64,000 nucleotides of DNA from Halostagnicola kamekurae (GTDB taxonomy: Archaea; Halobacteriota; Halobacteria; Halobacteriales; Natrialbaceae), in contig NZ_FOZS01000002.1 in assembly GCF_900116205.1 (NCBI RefSeq), positions 930,001-994,000 on the forward strand. The letters run 5' to 3'. Positions 38,056 through 45,837 of this stretch are shown piece after piece. The notes under the pieces are model-generated. The model saw nothing but the letters and a program-made list of their open reading frames with translations, ran no database searches and had not been told where the DNA came from. Numbering within the stretch: the first letter of the stretch is position 1; each line of letters begins with the position of its first letter. Position numbers and translations under genes: made by a program.

Positions 38056-38766
38056 TCAGGCCTCGCCGTAGACCGGGACAGCAGCGCCGCTCGTGACCGA
38101 CGCACCGTCGCTACAGAGAAACGCCATCACGTCCGCGATCTCGAGCGGGTCGACCCACGAGTCGTGATCCGAATCGGGCATCATCTCGCGGTTCATCGGC
38201 GTGTCGATCACGCTCGGCATGACGCAGTTCGCCCGGACAACGCCACGATTCTCCTCGGCCAGCGTCTCGGTGAGGATTCGGAGGCCGGCTTTTGTGATCC
38301 GGTAGGGGCCGTCGCCCTCGCCGCCCTCGAGACTCGAGCGCGCGCTCACGCTGACGATCGATCCCTCGCTGTCCTGTAGGTGCGGAAGGGCGTGTTTCGA
38401 CGCCAGAAACGCCGTTTTCAGGTTGATGTTCATCAGTGCGTCGAACTCCTCGAGATCCGTCTCCGCTACGTGCTGGCCGCCCATCCACGTGCCGGCGATG
38501 TTGAGCAGGTGATCGACCCGCCCGTGGTCGTCGACGATATCCTCGAACAGCTCGGCGACCTCGTCCTCGTCAGTCAGATCCACCTCGTAGAACTGGACGG
38601 CGTCGTCCGGCTCGAGGAGGCTGTCGTCCGCGTCCGGTTCGACGACGTCGACGGCGCAGACGGTCGCGCCCGCGTCTCGAAACCGTTCGACCGCGGCGCT
38701 GCCGAGCGCGCCGCTCGCGCCGGTGACCACCGCGACCGTCTCCGAGAAATCGTACGTGACAGACAT
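38056..38766 (-). CDS. Short-chain dehydrogenase/reductase
   Basis: 236 residues from MSVTYDFSETV. Nucleotide-binding TGASGALG near residue 15, NIAG about 80 and the catalytic YRITK (YxxxK) with an upstream Ser in VSARSS are all present. The Asp at the end of the second strand (VDVVEPDAD) favours NAD over NADP. Substrate unknown. It faces the broken symporter and lies about 120 bases from the divergently arranged quinone reductase gene, which is on the same strand. Confidence 0.88.
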   Translation of the reverse strand: MSVTYDFSETVAVVTGASGALGSAAVERFRDAGATVCAVDVVEPDADDSLLEPDDAVQFYEVDLTDEDEVAELFEDIVDDHGRVDHLLNIAGTWMGGQHVAETDLEEFDALMNINLKTAFLASKHALPHLQDSEGSIVSVSARSSLEGGEGDGPYRITKAGLRILTETLAEENRGVVRANCVMPSVIDTPMNREMMPDSDHDSWVDPLEIADVMAFLCSDGASVTSGAAVPVYGEA

Positions 38767-38885
38767 GCACACTCCTGCCACCCGCAGGTGCAAAAGTTCC
38801 CACCCGGATCTCGAGCGACGACGACTCGCTCGAGAGCCAGATCCCGAGCGAGCAGTCCCAACACGAGAGATGCGTTCGACGGGAG

Positions 38886-39842
38886 CTACGGCGTGACGAC
38901 CAGTTTCCCGAAGAAGCTCTCGGAGAGTACGGCCTCGTGTGCCTCTGGAACCTCCGACAGGTCGTACGTTCGGTCGATCTCCGGCGAGAGCTCGCCGCTC
39001 GAGAGCAACGTGGCGACGCGGCGGAGCACCGCGGCGAGATCCGACGTGTTGAACATGCTGATCAGGTGGATCCGCAGTTCCTTCGAGCGCGCCGCGGGGA
39101 CGTTCGAGAAGCCGGCCTCGGGAACCGTGTTACCGATGCCGACGACTCGAGTCCCCTGCGTCGCGACGTTCGCGTCGAACTGGAGGTAGTCGTCGAGTCG
39201 GTGATCGAGGATCACGTCGGGAGCGCCCGCGGTGATCACCGCGTCCTCGAGATCCTCGCGCGCGTAGTCCAGTACGACATCGGCCCCGAGGGACTCGAGT
39301 TTCTCGTGGTACTCCGGCGCGGCCGTCGTCGTCACCTCGGCCCCGGTTGCGGCCGCGATCTGCACTGCAGCGTGACCCACCCCGCCGCTGCCGCCGTGGA
39401 CGAGACACCGCTCCGCTGGCTCGAGTTCGGCGTGATCGATCAGCGACCGCCAAGCGGTCACCGCGGGAACGCCGAGGGCCGCGCCGGTCTCGAGCGATAC
39501 ACCGTCGGGCAGCGTCGCGATCCGATCGGTCGGCGACGCGGCGTACTCCGCACAGGTTCCCGGGATGTCCTTCCCGAGTCCGGTGCCGAACACCCGGTCG
39601 CCCGGCTCGAACGCGGTTACCTCGTCGCCGACGGCTTCGACGGTCCCGGCGAAATCCGATCCGGGGATCCACGGCAGTTCCGCGGGCGCGTAGGACCCCT
39701 CGCGAAAGTAGGTGTCGACGGGATTGATCCCCGCCGCGCCGACCTCGACCAGCACTTCGTCTTCGTCGGGTTCGGGCGTTGGGATTTCCTCGAGTTCCAG
39801 TACGTCCGCGTCGCCGTGTTCGTGGTATCGAACGGCTCTCAT
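38886..39842 (-). CDS. Zinc-independent medium-chain reductase, quinone oxidoreductase-like
   Basis: 318 residues from MRAVRYHEHGDADVLEL. GroES-like N-terminal part with GAAGINPVDTYFREGSYAP, then VHGGSGGVGHAAVQIAAATG (the NADPH motif). The catalytic zinc ligands of alcohol dehydrogenases are lacking, as in the QOR class. It probably reduces quinones or enals with NADPH. Start chosen at the family-typical MRAVRYH; the frame extends 42 codons upstream without support. Confidence 0.88.
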   Translation of the reverse strand: MRAVRYHEHGDADVLELEEIPTPEPDEDEVLVEVGAAGINPVDTYFREGSYAPAELPWIPGSDFAGTVEAVGDEVTAFEPGDRVFGTGLGKDIPGTCAEYAASPTDRIATLPDGVSLETGAALGVPAVTAWRSLIDHAELEPAERCLVHGGSGGVGHAAVQIAAATGAEVTTTAAPEYHEKLESLGADVVLDYAREDLEDAVITAGAPDVILDHRLDDYLQFDANVATQGTRVVGIGNTVPEAGFSNVPAARSKELRIHLISMFNTSDLAAVLRRVATLLSSGELSPEIDRTYDLSEVPEAHEAVLSESFFGKLVVTP

Positions 39843-39894
39843 ACCCGCCTGTAGGACGGCCCGCGATATAGGAGCACGTGATCGACCGCGAGTC

Positions 39895-40011
39895 GTGGCA
39901 CTACCAGCCTGCCCGCGGTGTAACACGCCCGTGGCGCTGGTCACGAGCCGCGGCCCGACGGAGCACACCTGCTCTCCGCGTGGCTGGTCGGCTCGCCTAA
40001 TTCCGGAATAG
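39895..40011 (+). CDS. 38-residue zinc-finger-like microprotein
   Basis: A GTG-started ORF encoding (M)ALPACPRCNTPVALVTSR and ending SARLIPE. It has CPRC plus a downstream HTC, giving three Cys and one His that could bind zinc; the pattern fits the many tiny CPxCG-type proteins known in haloarchaea. A TATA-like GATATAGG is about 17-24 bases before the start. It is short, so coding is moderately supported only. Confidence 0.45.
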   Translation: MALPACPRCNTPVALVTSRGPTEHTCSPRGWSARLIPE

Positions 40012-40053
40012 TGCTTGAGGGTCCGAACAAAGGGGCAAAGGCCCCAACTCCCG

Positions 40054-40545
40054 CTACTCGTTCTCCCGGTCGTTGTTGAACGCTCGATCCGTTTCGAAGG
40101 GATAGTCTTGGAACGCCGTCTGTCGCGTCGTCGTATTCGTCACCCGGTAGTCGACTTCGTACGTGGACTCCTCGGACGCGGACAGCTCCGCGGAGTCGGT
40201 AACGCCGCCTCGACACTCGAGTTGGACGTCAAACGCGCCTGTACTGGCGTTCGAAACCGAGAGGGAGGTGCAGTCGGCTATCACCCGTTCGTCGGATTCG
40301 AAACTGTGGTCGTGGCTCGCGAGGAGGTCGTTGTAGAAGAGTCGCTCCTCGTACGTCGAAGTATAGGTCCCAACACTCGAGGAGTCAATGGGTGTCGGTT
40401 TCTCGGGACCGACCGGGTAGGACTCGATGTGTGCCTGTTCTTCTGGCTCGTCTGACAGGGGATGGAACGACGTGACGACCCCGATTCCAGTGACGAGTAC
40501 CAGGACGACGACTCCGAGCGAAACGAACGTCCGGTTCGAGACCAT
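40054..40545 (-). CDS. Membrane-anchored hypothetical protein
   Basis: 163 residues with one N-terminal membrane segment (FVSLGVVVLVLVTGIGVVTS) and an acidic, probably extracellular remainder. Two cysteines (DCTSLS and LECRGG) could form a disulfide. A second ATG one codon earlier is equally good. No family recognised; it faces neighbours divergently from cspA across 150 bases. Confidence 0.65.
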   Translation of the reverse strand: MVSNRTFVSLGVVVLVLVTGIGVVTSFHPLSDEPEEQAHIESYPVGPEKPTPIDSSSVGTYTSTYEERLFYNDLLASHDHSFESDERVIADCTSLSVSNASTGAFDVQLECRGGVTDSAELSASEESTYEVDYRVTNTTTRQTAFQDYPFETDRAFNNDRENE

Positions 40546-40696
40546 CATCTTGGAGTTAGATTCCTAACACAATATGCGTTCTGCACCATCGAACCGTACT
40601 CTCGAGCGGTCACGACACGCTCGAATGAGTGTGAAGGGTCGTGGTACCGTGACCCTCGGAAGGGTTATCCCTCACCCGCCTCTCTGTTTGTTCGTA

Positions 40697-40903
40697 ATGG
40701 CAAACGGTAAGGTTGATTTCTTCAACGACACTGGCGGCTACGGTTTCATTTCGACTGATGACGGCGACCTCGACGACGACGAAGACGTTTTCTTCCACAT
40801 GGAGGATGTCGGCGGCGAGGACCTCACGGAAGGGACGGAGGTCGAGTTCGACATCGAGTCCTCGCCCAAGGGGCCTCGTGCGGCGAACGTCGTCCGACAG
40901 TAA
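40697..40903 (+). CDS. cspA: Cold shock protein
   Basis: 68 residues. The single cold-shock domain has the RNA-binding motifs GYGFI (RNP1) and VFFHM (RNP2), flanked by a highly acidic loop (DDGDLDDDEDVF). It binds single-stranded nucleic acid and probably acts as an RNA chaperone. Starts at MANGKVDFF; a TTAT-type promoter element lies about 30 bases upstream. A T-rich stretch after the stop (about 40949-40953) may be a terminator. Confidence 0.93.
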   Translation: MANGKVDFFNDTGGYGFISTDDGDLDDDEDVFFHMEDVGGEDLTEGTEVEFDIESSPKGPRAANVVRQ

Positions 40904-41096
40904 CACCGAGACACACCTGTCGTTCACAGCGACAGACAACGCTCTCGATTTTTCAGAAGGTCACACGTCTGAGCTGATGCTATCTATACACTCTGTACGT
41001 ACCGACAGACTCGGCCGAATACCGAACAGACCGGCCGACAGACGGTACTCTACACATCAAACCTAGCGAAAAGGACCCGATTCGACCCGAGACGGC

Positions 41097-41828
41097 CTAT
41101 ATGACTTCTTCGAAGTCGTTGTGGCCCTGAATGTCGACGCCGTCCTCGGTGATCTCACAGAGGAAGACACCGTTGCCCGAGCCCGTGTCGCGCTCGGCCG
41201 CGGACTTGATACCCTGCGCGGCGATGGTCGTCGCCTCGTCGTTCGAGAGCCCTTCCTCGTAGGTCTGCTCGAGATGGCCGTAGGCCAGTTGCATTCCGCT
41301 GCCGGTGACGGTGTAGTCATCTTCCATGACGCCGCCCGCCGGGTCGATGCTGTAGACGTGGCTTCCCTCCTCGTCGACGCCGCCCAGAATCGGGTGGATC
41401 GCGAAGAACGGCCCGCCTCGAGCGAAGTTCCCCGCGAGCGTCGCGAGCGCGTTGATGCTCATGCTCTCGTCGCGGCGGGTCTCGAAGAGGTTGACTTCCG
41501 CGCGGAGACTCGAGATGAACGACTGTGCGCCGCCGACGCTGCCGACCATCGTCAGCGCCGCGGTCGGGTGGATCTGTTCGACCTTCTGGACGTTCTTGTT
41601 CGAGACGAATCGGCCGCCGAGGCTCGCGCGCATGTCAGTCGCGATGACGACGCCGTCGGCCGTCGTGATCCCGATGGTCGTCGTCCCGGTCTTGTTGACG
41701 TTGTCGAGGTCGGCGCTCGAGATATCGTTCTGTGGCATCGCGCCGAGTTCCGGGCCGTATGGGTCCGGGTCGTCCGCCAACTGGTCGACCGTTCGAGAGA
41801 AGTCCGAGTCGTGGGTTGGTGTTCGCAT
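41097..41828 (-). CDS. psmB: Proteasome beta subunit
   Basis: 243 residues. A 48-residue acidic propeptide ends in KTG, and Thr 49 (of TTTIGITTADG) is the active-site nucleophile after self-cleavage; the length matches haloarchaeal beta subunits. ATDMRASLGG, SNKNVQKVEQI and GSGMQLAYGHLEQ confirm the fold. It builds the 20S proteasome with alpha subunits, which are not in this window; the ATPase PAN is at 17047. The leaderless-type TATA box is at 41853-41860. Confidence 0.95.
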   Translation of the reverse strand: MRTPTHDSDFSRTVDQLADDPDPYGPELGAMPQNDISSADLDNVNKTGTTTIGITTADGVVIATDMRASLGGRFVSNKNVQKVEQIHPTAALTMVGSVGGAQSFISSLRAEVNLFETRRDESMSINALATLAGNFARGGPFFAIHPILGGVDEEGSHVYSIDPAGGVMEDDYTVTGSGMQLAYGHLEQTYEEGLSNDEATTIAAQGIKSAAERDTGSGNGVFLCEITEDGVDIQGHNDFEEVI

Positions 41829-41852
41829 TATCGGTATCTAACGACCGGGACG

Positions 41853-41860
41853 ATATAAAA
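41853..41860 (-). promoter_or_regulatory. TATA box of psmB
   Basis: On the minus strand TTTTATAT lies about 25-32 bases before the psmB ATG at 41828, indicating a leaderless transcript. Confidence 0.5.
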
Positions 41861-41929
41861 CACCGGCGGTCACCGCTCTGGTTTCCGCTTCTCTGTCGGG
41901 GCCGGAGTCAGTACTCTCAGCTCGAGTAG

Positions 41930-42015
41930 GTGTAGAGTCGGATCGGGTGAGTGTAGAGTCACCCCGAGTGGACACAGAGTCACTCGGGCGGGTGAGGAGC
42001 TACTCGAGCGAGTGC
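41930..42015. repeat. Four degenerate tandem copies of about 21 bases
   Basis: Copies at 41930-41950, 41951-41972, 41973-41995 and 41996-42015 each carry AGAGTC or AGCTAC near the start and a GGGTGA or similar at the end. It lies 100 bases upstream of psmB on the minus strand. The remainder of 41861-42131 contains no gene that I can support. Confidence 0.5.
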
Positions 42016-42131
42016 GAGTCTTCTGGACAGTCTCGAGAAGGTCGACCGAGACGGAGAAAGTTTCGTCCGTCGGTTCGACGATGTCGAGAATTCGGTTCAG
42101 CGGGGTCCGGGTGTCGTGGGTGCTGTCGAGT

Positions 42132-42302
42132 TCACTTTTGGGCGTTTTCGTAGGCCTCGCCGACGTTGGCGATCACCCGGTGTACTGGGAGGGAGAGACC
42201 GATCTGGTTAGCAACGATTGCAAGCGGCATCGCCGCGATACCGACGACGATACACAGTTGGTACATTGCGAACAGCAGCGCGTTGTGTGCGCGGGATTTC
42301 AT
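42132..42302 (-). CDS. 56-residue membrane protein, conserved-looking
   Basis: MKSRAHNALLFAMYQLCIVV begins a protein with one or two membrane segments (about 6-28, with AAMPLAIVANQIGLSLPV after), then an acidic tail VGEAYENAQK. A TGA lies in frame just upstream, fixing the start as the first ATG. The pattern of R-A-H-N-A-L-L-F and the tail suggest a conserved haloarchaeal microprotein. Role not known. Confidence 0.55.
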   Translation of the reverse strand: MKSRAHNALLFAMYQLCIVVGIAAMPLAIVANQIGLSLPVHRVIANVGEAYENAQK

Positions 42303-42587
42303 CAGCGTTCATCGTCGCTCAGTTCGAGGGAGTATATAACTCTTCGTGTCTCTCGCCGCACTCTCACGATCGTCTCGAGAGCCAGCCTCGACGCCGTACT
42401 GCGATCCAAGTTAACTTGCACGGGGAGCAACTGAAGGCGGATTCGTTGACGAACTACGCCGATGATGACTGGAATCGATCCGGGCGATTCTCATAAGTTA
42501 TGCCCATCATCTGGCTCTCGTGCGCGCTCGCCGACAGGGCGCGGGACGAATCGCAAGAGAAGAAACCCCCCACCACGTTGAACGTGT

Positions 42588-42947
42588 ATGAGCAACTATC
42601 TCGTCGCGATGGAGGCCGCGTGGCTCGTTCGAGACGTCGACCAGGTCGACGACGCAATTGGCGTCGCGGTAAGCGAAGCAGGGAAGCGACTCAACCAGGA
42701 GAATATGGAGTACGTCGAGGTCGAAGTCGGCGCGACTGGCTGTCCCGCCTGCGGCGAACCCTTCGACTCCGCGTTTATCGCGGCCGATACCGCGCTCGTC
42801 GGCCTTGCCCTCGAGATGGACGTCTTCAACGCGGACGGGGAGGAACACGCCTCGCGGATCGCAAAGAGCGAGGTCGGCGGCGCGCTTCGAGACGTCCCCC
42901 TCTCGGTCGTCGAAGTCTTCGAGACCGAGGCCGACGAGGACGAGTAA
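42588..42947 (+). CDS. DUF555 (UPF0212) family protein
   Basis: 119 residues, MSNYLVAMEAAWLVRDV start, with a CPACGEPF motif (about 52-59) and an acidic C-terminus (ETEADEDE). The length and these features fit DUF555, an archaeal family of unknown function with a putative metal-binding CxxC. It runs divergently from the 56-residue membrane gene and precedes the HTH-CBS regulator on the same strand by 60 bases, possibly in one transcript. Confidence 0.85.
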   Translation: MSNYLVAMEAAWLVRDVDQVDDAIGVAVSEAGKRLNQENMEYVEVEVGATGCPACGEPFDSAFIAADTALVGLALEMDVFNADGEEHASRIAKSEVGGALRDVPLSVVEVFETEADEDE

Positions 42948-42980
42948 CTACCGCCCAAAGTCGACACGACCCAAAGACTT

Positions 42981-42988
42981 TCTATAAC
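42981..42988 (+). promoter_or_regulatory. TATA box of the HTH-CBS regulator
   Basis: TCTATAAC lies about 19-26 bases before the ATG at 43007, fitting a leaderless start; it is between two same-strand genes. Confidence 0.4.
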
Positions 42989-43006
42989 CCGTGGTTATTC
43001 AAAACC

Positions 43007-43546
43007 ATGGAGTTACCGACGCCCGCGGACCTCCGACAGCGCCGCACCGAACTCGGGCTGACCCAGAGCGAACTCGCCGAGAAGGCGAGCGTCTCCCAGC
43101 CGTTGATCGCCCGGATCGAGGGCGGCGACGTCGATCCGCGACTCTCGACGCTGCGTCGAATAGTGACGGCACTCGAGGAGGCAGAAAGCGACGTCATCCG
43201 AGCCGAGGACCTCATGAACGAGGCGGTCGTCAGCGTCTCGCCCGACGAACCGATCAGCGAGGCCGCCCGCAAGATGGAGTCCGAAGCCTACTCGCAACTC
43301 GCCGTGATTCAGGACGGGATTCCGGTCGGCTCGATCAGTCAGAGCGATCTGGTCCACCTCGATTCGGAGTCTCGAGACGAGTCGATTGACAACCACATGA
43401 GCGAGAGCTTCCCGACGGTTTCGAAAGACGCCACGCTCGACGAGATCAGCAACCTCCTCGAGCACTACAAGGCGGTCATGATAACCGAAGCGGGGGAAAC
43501 GATCGGGATCATCACCGAGGCGGATCTGACGGCTCGACTGTCCTGA
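43007..43546 (+). CDS. HTH-CBS domain transcriptional regulator
   Basis: 179 residues. Residues 5-60 are a Cro/C1-type helix-turn-helix (LRQRRTELGLTQSELAEKAS, VSQPLIARIEGGDVDPRLST). Two CBS motifs follow (about 68-120 and 125-178), with SVSPDEPISEAARKMESEAY and TVSKDATLDEISNLLEHYKA, that may bind adenine nucleotides and report energy state. Haloarchaea have several such regulators; the target is unknown. The start is fixed by the MELPTPADL family sequence and the TATA box before it. Confidence 0.9.
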   Translation: MELPTPADLRQRRTELGLTQSELAEKASVSQPLIARIEGGDVDPRLSTLRRIVTALEEAESDVIRAEDLMNEAVVSVSPDEPISEAARKMESEAYSQLAVIQDGIPVGSISQSDLVHLDSESRDESIDNHMSESFPTVSKDATLDEISNLLEHYKAVMITEAGETIGIITEADLTARLS

Positions 43547-43617
43547 ACCGGCTGACGAGCGGCGTCGACGATTCGTCTGTGGTTCGCACCAGAATATAAC
43601 CCGATTGTAGTAGCCAC

Positions 43618-43625
43618 CTATATTG
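43618..43625 (+). promoter_or_regulatory. TATA box of tenA
   Basis: CCTATATT sits 26-33 bases before the tenA ATG. A second AT-rich box (GAATATAACCC) lies farther upstream at about 43592-43602. Confidence 0.45.
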
Positions 43626-43650
43626 TGCTGGACGATCTTTCGTTCGGATA

Positions 43651-44310
43651 ATGGCGTTCAGTGATCAGCTACTCGAAGCCGGCGACCACATCTGGGAGGC
43701 ACAGAAAGACCACCCCTTCGTCCGCGAACTCGCGACGGGCGAACTCGAGGAGGAAGCGTTTCTCACCTGGGTTCGACAGGATTACCGCTATCTGCTTGAT
43801 TACGCGCGCGTATTCGCCATCGCCGGGACGAAAGCGCGGGACGAAGAGACCATGACGCACCTGCTCGGAGTCGCACACACCGTCCTCGACTACGAGATGG
43901 ATCTGCACCGGGAGTTCGCCGCCGACTACGGCATCGATCGATCGGAACTCGAGTCGGTACAGAAGTCGCCGACCTGCATCGCGTACACGAACTACCTCGT
44001 CCGAACGGCACACGAGGGGTCGCTGGCCGAAATCGCGGCCGCGATCTATCCCTGCGGACAGGGGTATCTCGACATCGCAGAGCACATGGCCGAACTCGCC
44101 GACGGCGAGCACCGGTACACGCCGTTCATCGAGAAGTACACGAGCGACGACTTCCGCGAAGCGGTCGACTGGATGCGAGAATTCGTCGACCGCTGTGGGC
44201 AACGGTACCCTGGCGAGCACGAGGCGATGGAGGAGGCGTTCCTGACCTGCGCCCGACTCGAGCATCGATTCTGGGAGATGGCCTACGCTCGAGAGGACTG
44301 GGATCTGTAG
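43651..44310 (+). CDS. tenA: TenA-type aminopyrimidine aminohydrolase (thiaminase II)
   Basis: 219 residues. The catalytic residues of Bacillus TenA are at matching positions: Asp 44 (RQDYRYLL), Tyr 112, Cys 135 (IYPCGQGY) and Glu 204. It hydrolyses aminopyrimidine breakdown products of thiamine to recover HMP, releasing ammonia. It converges with the urea importer genes on the other strand; any link between the two is only an inference. A clean TATA box precedes it. Confidence 0.92.
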   Translation: MAFSDQLLEAGDHIWEAQKDHPFVRELATGELEEEAFLTWVRQDYRYLLDYARVFAIAGTKARDEETMTHLLGVAHTVLDYEMDLHREFAADYGIDRSELESVQKSPTCIAYTNYLVRTAHEGSLAEIAAAIYPCGQGYLDIAEHMAELADGEHRYTPFIEKYTSDDFREAVDWMREFVDRCGQRYPGEHEAMEEAFLTCARLEHRFWEMAYAREDWDL

Positions 44311-44359
44311 CGCAGCAACTCGGTTTTCGTCGAACGGACCGGGAGCGTTTCCAGTCCGT

Positions 44360-45058
44360 TCAGACCGCGAGATACTCGGTCACGGCGTCTCGAGACTCGA
44401 GTCGCTCCGGGCCGAGTTCGTCGACGATCGTTCCCTTGTCGATGGCGTAACACCGTTCGGCGAGGTTCTGGACGACGTGGAGGTTCTGCTCGACGAAGAG
44501 GATCGTCGTCCCGAGTTCCTCGTTGACCTGCGTGAGGTCCCTCGTGAGATCCTGCACGATCGATGGTTGGACCCCTTCGGAGGGTTCGTCGAGCAACAGG
44601 AGGTCGGGATTGCCGACCAGCGCACGACCGATCGCGAGCATCTGCTGTTGGCCGCCGCTCATCGTGCCCGCCTCTTGATCGGCCCGTTCCTCGAGGATGG
44701 GGAAGTAGTCGTAGACCGTCTCGTACTGGAAGTCGGTACTCGACTCGTTTATCGTCTCGCCCATCCTGAGGTTCTCCTCGACTGTTAGTTCTGGAAAGAC
44801 GTCCCGTCCCTGCGGAATATAGCCGATTCCGCGACGAGCGCGAACGTCTGCGGGCTCGTCCGTCACGTCTTCCCCGTCGAAGGCGATCGTCCCGTCGTCG
44901 GCTTCGAGAAGCCCCATGACGGCTTTGACCAGTGTCGTCTTGCCGACGCCGTTCTTGCCCATGATGCCGACGATTTCTCCGTCGTCGACGGTCACGTCGA
45001 CGTCCCGAAGGATCGGCGTTCGTCCGTACGATGCGCGCAGGTCGGTGAGTTCGAGCAT
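44360..45058 (-). CDS. urtE: Urea ABC transporter ATP-binding protein UrtE
   Basis: 232 residues. Walker A GKNGVGKTTLVKAVMG, Q-loop, signature TMSGGQQQMLAIGRALVG and Walker B LLLLDEPSEGVQPSIV. It is the LivF-like ATPase of the urea importer, and its stop ends the operon. The ATG overlaps the urtD stop by one base. Assignment to urea rests on the five-gene urtABCDE order beside urease; branched-chain amino acids are the alternative. Confidence 0.9.
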   Translation of the reverse strand: MLELTDLRASYGRTPILRDVDVTVDDGEIVGIMGKNGVGKTTLVKAVMGLLEADDGTIAFDGEDVTDEPADVRARRGIGYIPQGRDVFPELTVEENLRMGETINESSTDFQYETVYDYFPILEERADQEAGTMSGGQQQMLAIGRALVGNPDLLLLDEPSEGVQPSIVQDLTRDLTQVNEELGTTILFVEQNLHVVQNLAERCYAIDKGTIVDELGPERLESRDAVTEYLAV

Positions 45059-45837
45059 TAGTGATCGTCCCCTAGATAAATTCGTTTGACTTCCGGATCG
45101 GCCCTGATCTCCTCGATCGAGCCCTCGCGGAAAATCGAGCCCTGATCGAGGACGGTCACCCGATCCGCGATGGATTCGACGAAGTCGATGTCATGTTCGA
45201 TCACGATCAGGGCGACGCCGTCGTCAGCTACGATTTCCTCGAGCAATTCGGCGACGTCGGCGGTTTCCTCGACCGAGAGGCCGGCGACCGGTTCGTCGAG
45301 CAGCATGAGCTTCGGCTCCATTGCCATCGCCATCCCGATCTCCAATCGCTGTTGTTGGCCGTGTGAGAGGTCCGACGCGGTCGTTTCGCGCTCGGCGAGC
45401 AGATCGAACCGCTCCAAGATTTCACGCGTCCGCGACCCGTACTCGTCGCCGTCGACGACCTGCTGGAGCGGAATGCGAAGGTTCTGGGCCACGGTGAACT
45501 CGTCGTAGATGCTGGGAACCTGGAACTTCATGGTGATTCCCCGATCGACGCGCTCGTGGGGCGACGTTCCAGTGATCTCGCGGCCGTCGTAGTATATCGA
45601 CCCCGCAGAGGCCTCGAGCTGGCCCGTAAGCAGATTGAGGAACGTGCTCTTTCCGGCCCCGTTAGGCCCAATGAGACAGCGCAGTTCCCCCTCCTCGAGC
45701 GCGAAGTCGACCTCGTCGGTCGCGGTGAGCCCGCCGAAGTGTTTGGTCAGGCCTCTCGTCTGGAGAATGCGCGAGGACCCCTCGCCGGTTTCGTCGACCG
45801 CGGGCGTCGTTTTGACGGTTGGATCGCTGACGCCCAT
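45058..45837 (-). CDS. urtD: Urea ABC transporter ATP-binding protein UrtD
   Basis: 259 residues, the LivG-like ATPase: Walker A GPNGAGKSTFLNLLTG, signature DLSHGQQQRLEIGMAMAM and Walker B LMLLDEPVAGLSVEET. It overlaps urtC and urtE by one base each, as expected in a tight operon. A polar N-terminal leader (about 25 residues) precedes the ABC domain. Confidence 0.9.
   Translation of the reverse strand: MGVSDPTVKTTPAVDETGEGSSRILQTRGLTKHFGGLTATDEVDFALEEGELRCLIGPNGAGKSTFLNLLTGQLEASAGSIYYDGREITGTSPHERVDRGITMKFQVPSIYDEFTVAQNLRIPLQQVVDGDEYGSRTREILERFDLLAERETTASDLSHGQQQRLEIGMAMAMEPKLMLLDEPVAGLSVEETADVAELLEEIVADDGVALIVIEHDIDFVESIADRVTVLDQGSIFREGSIEEIRADPEVKRIYLGDDH

Noticed and set aside
36624-38096. 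490-residue reading frame as a genuine long transporter
   Set aside because: The last roughly 150 residues are Arg-rich and lack membrane segments; the real C-terminus is in another frame after the 49-base duplication.
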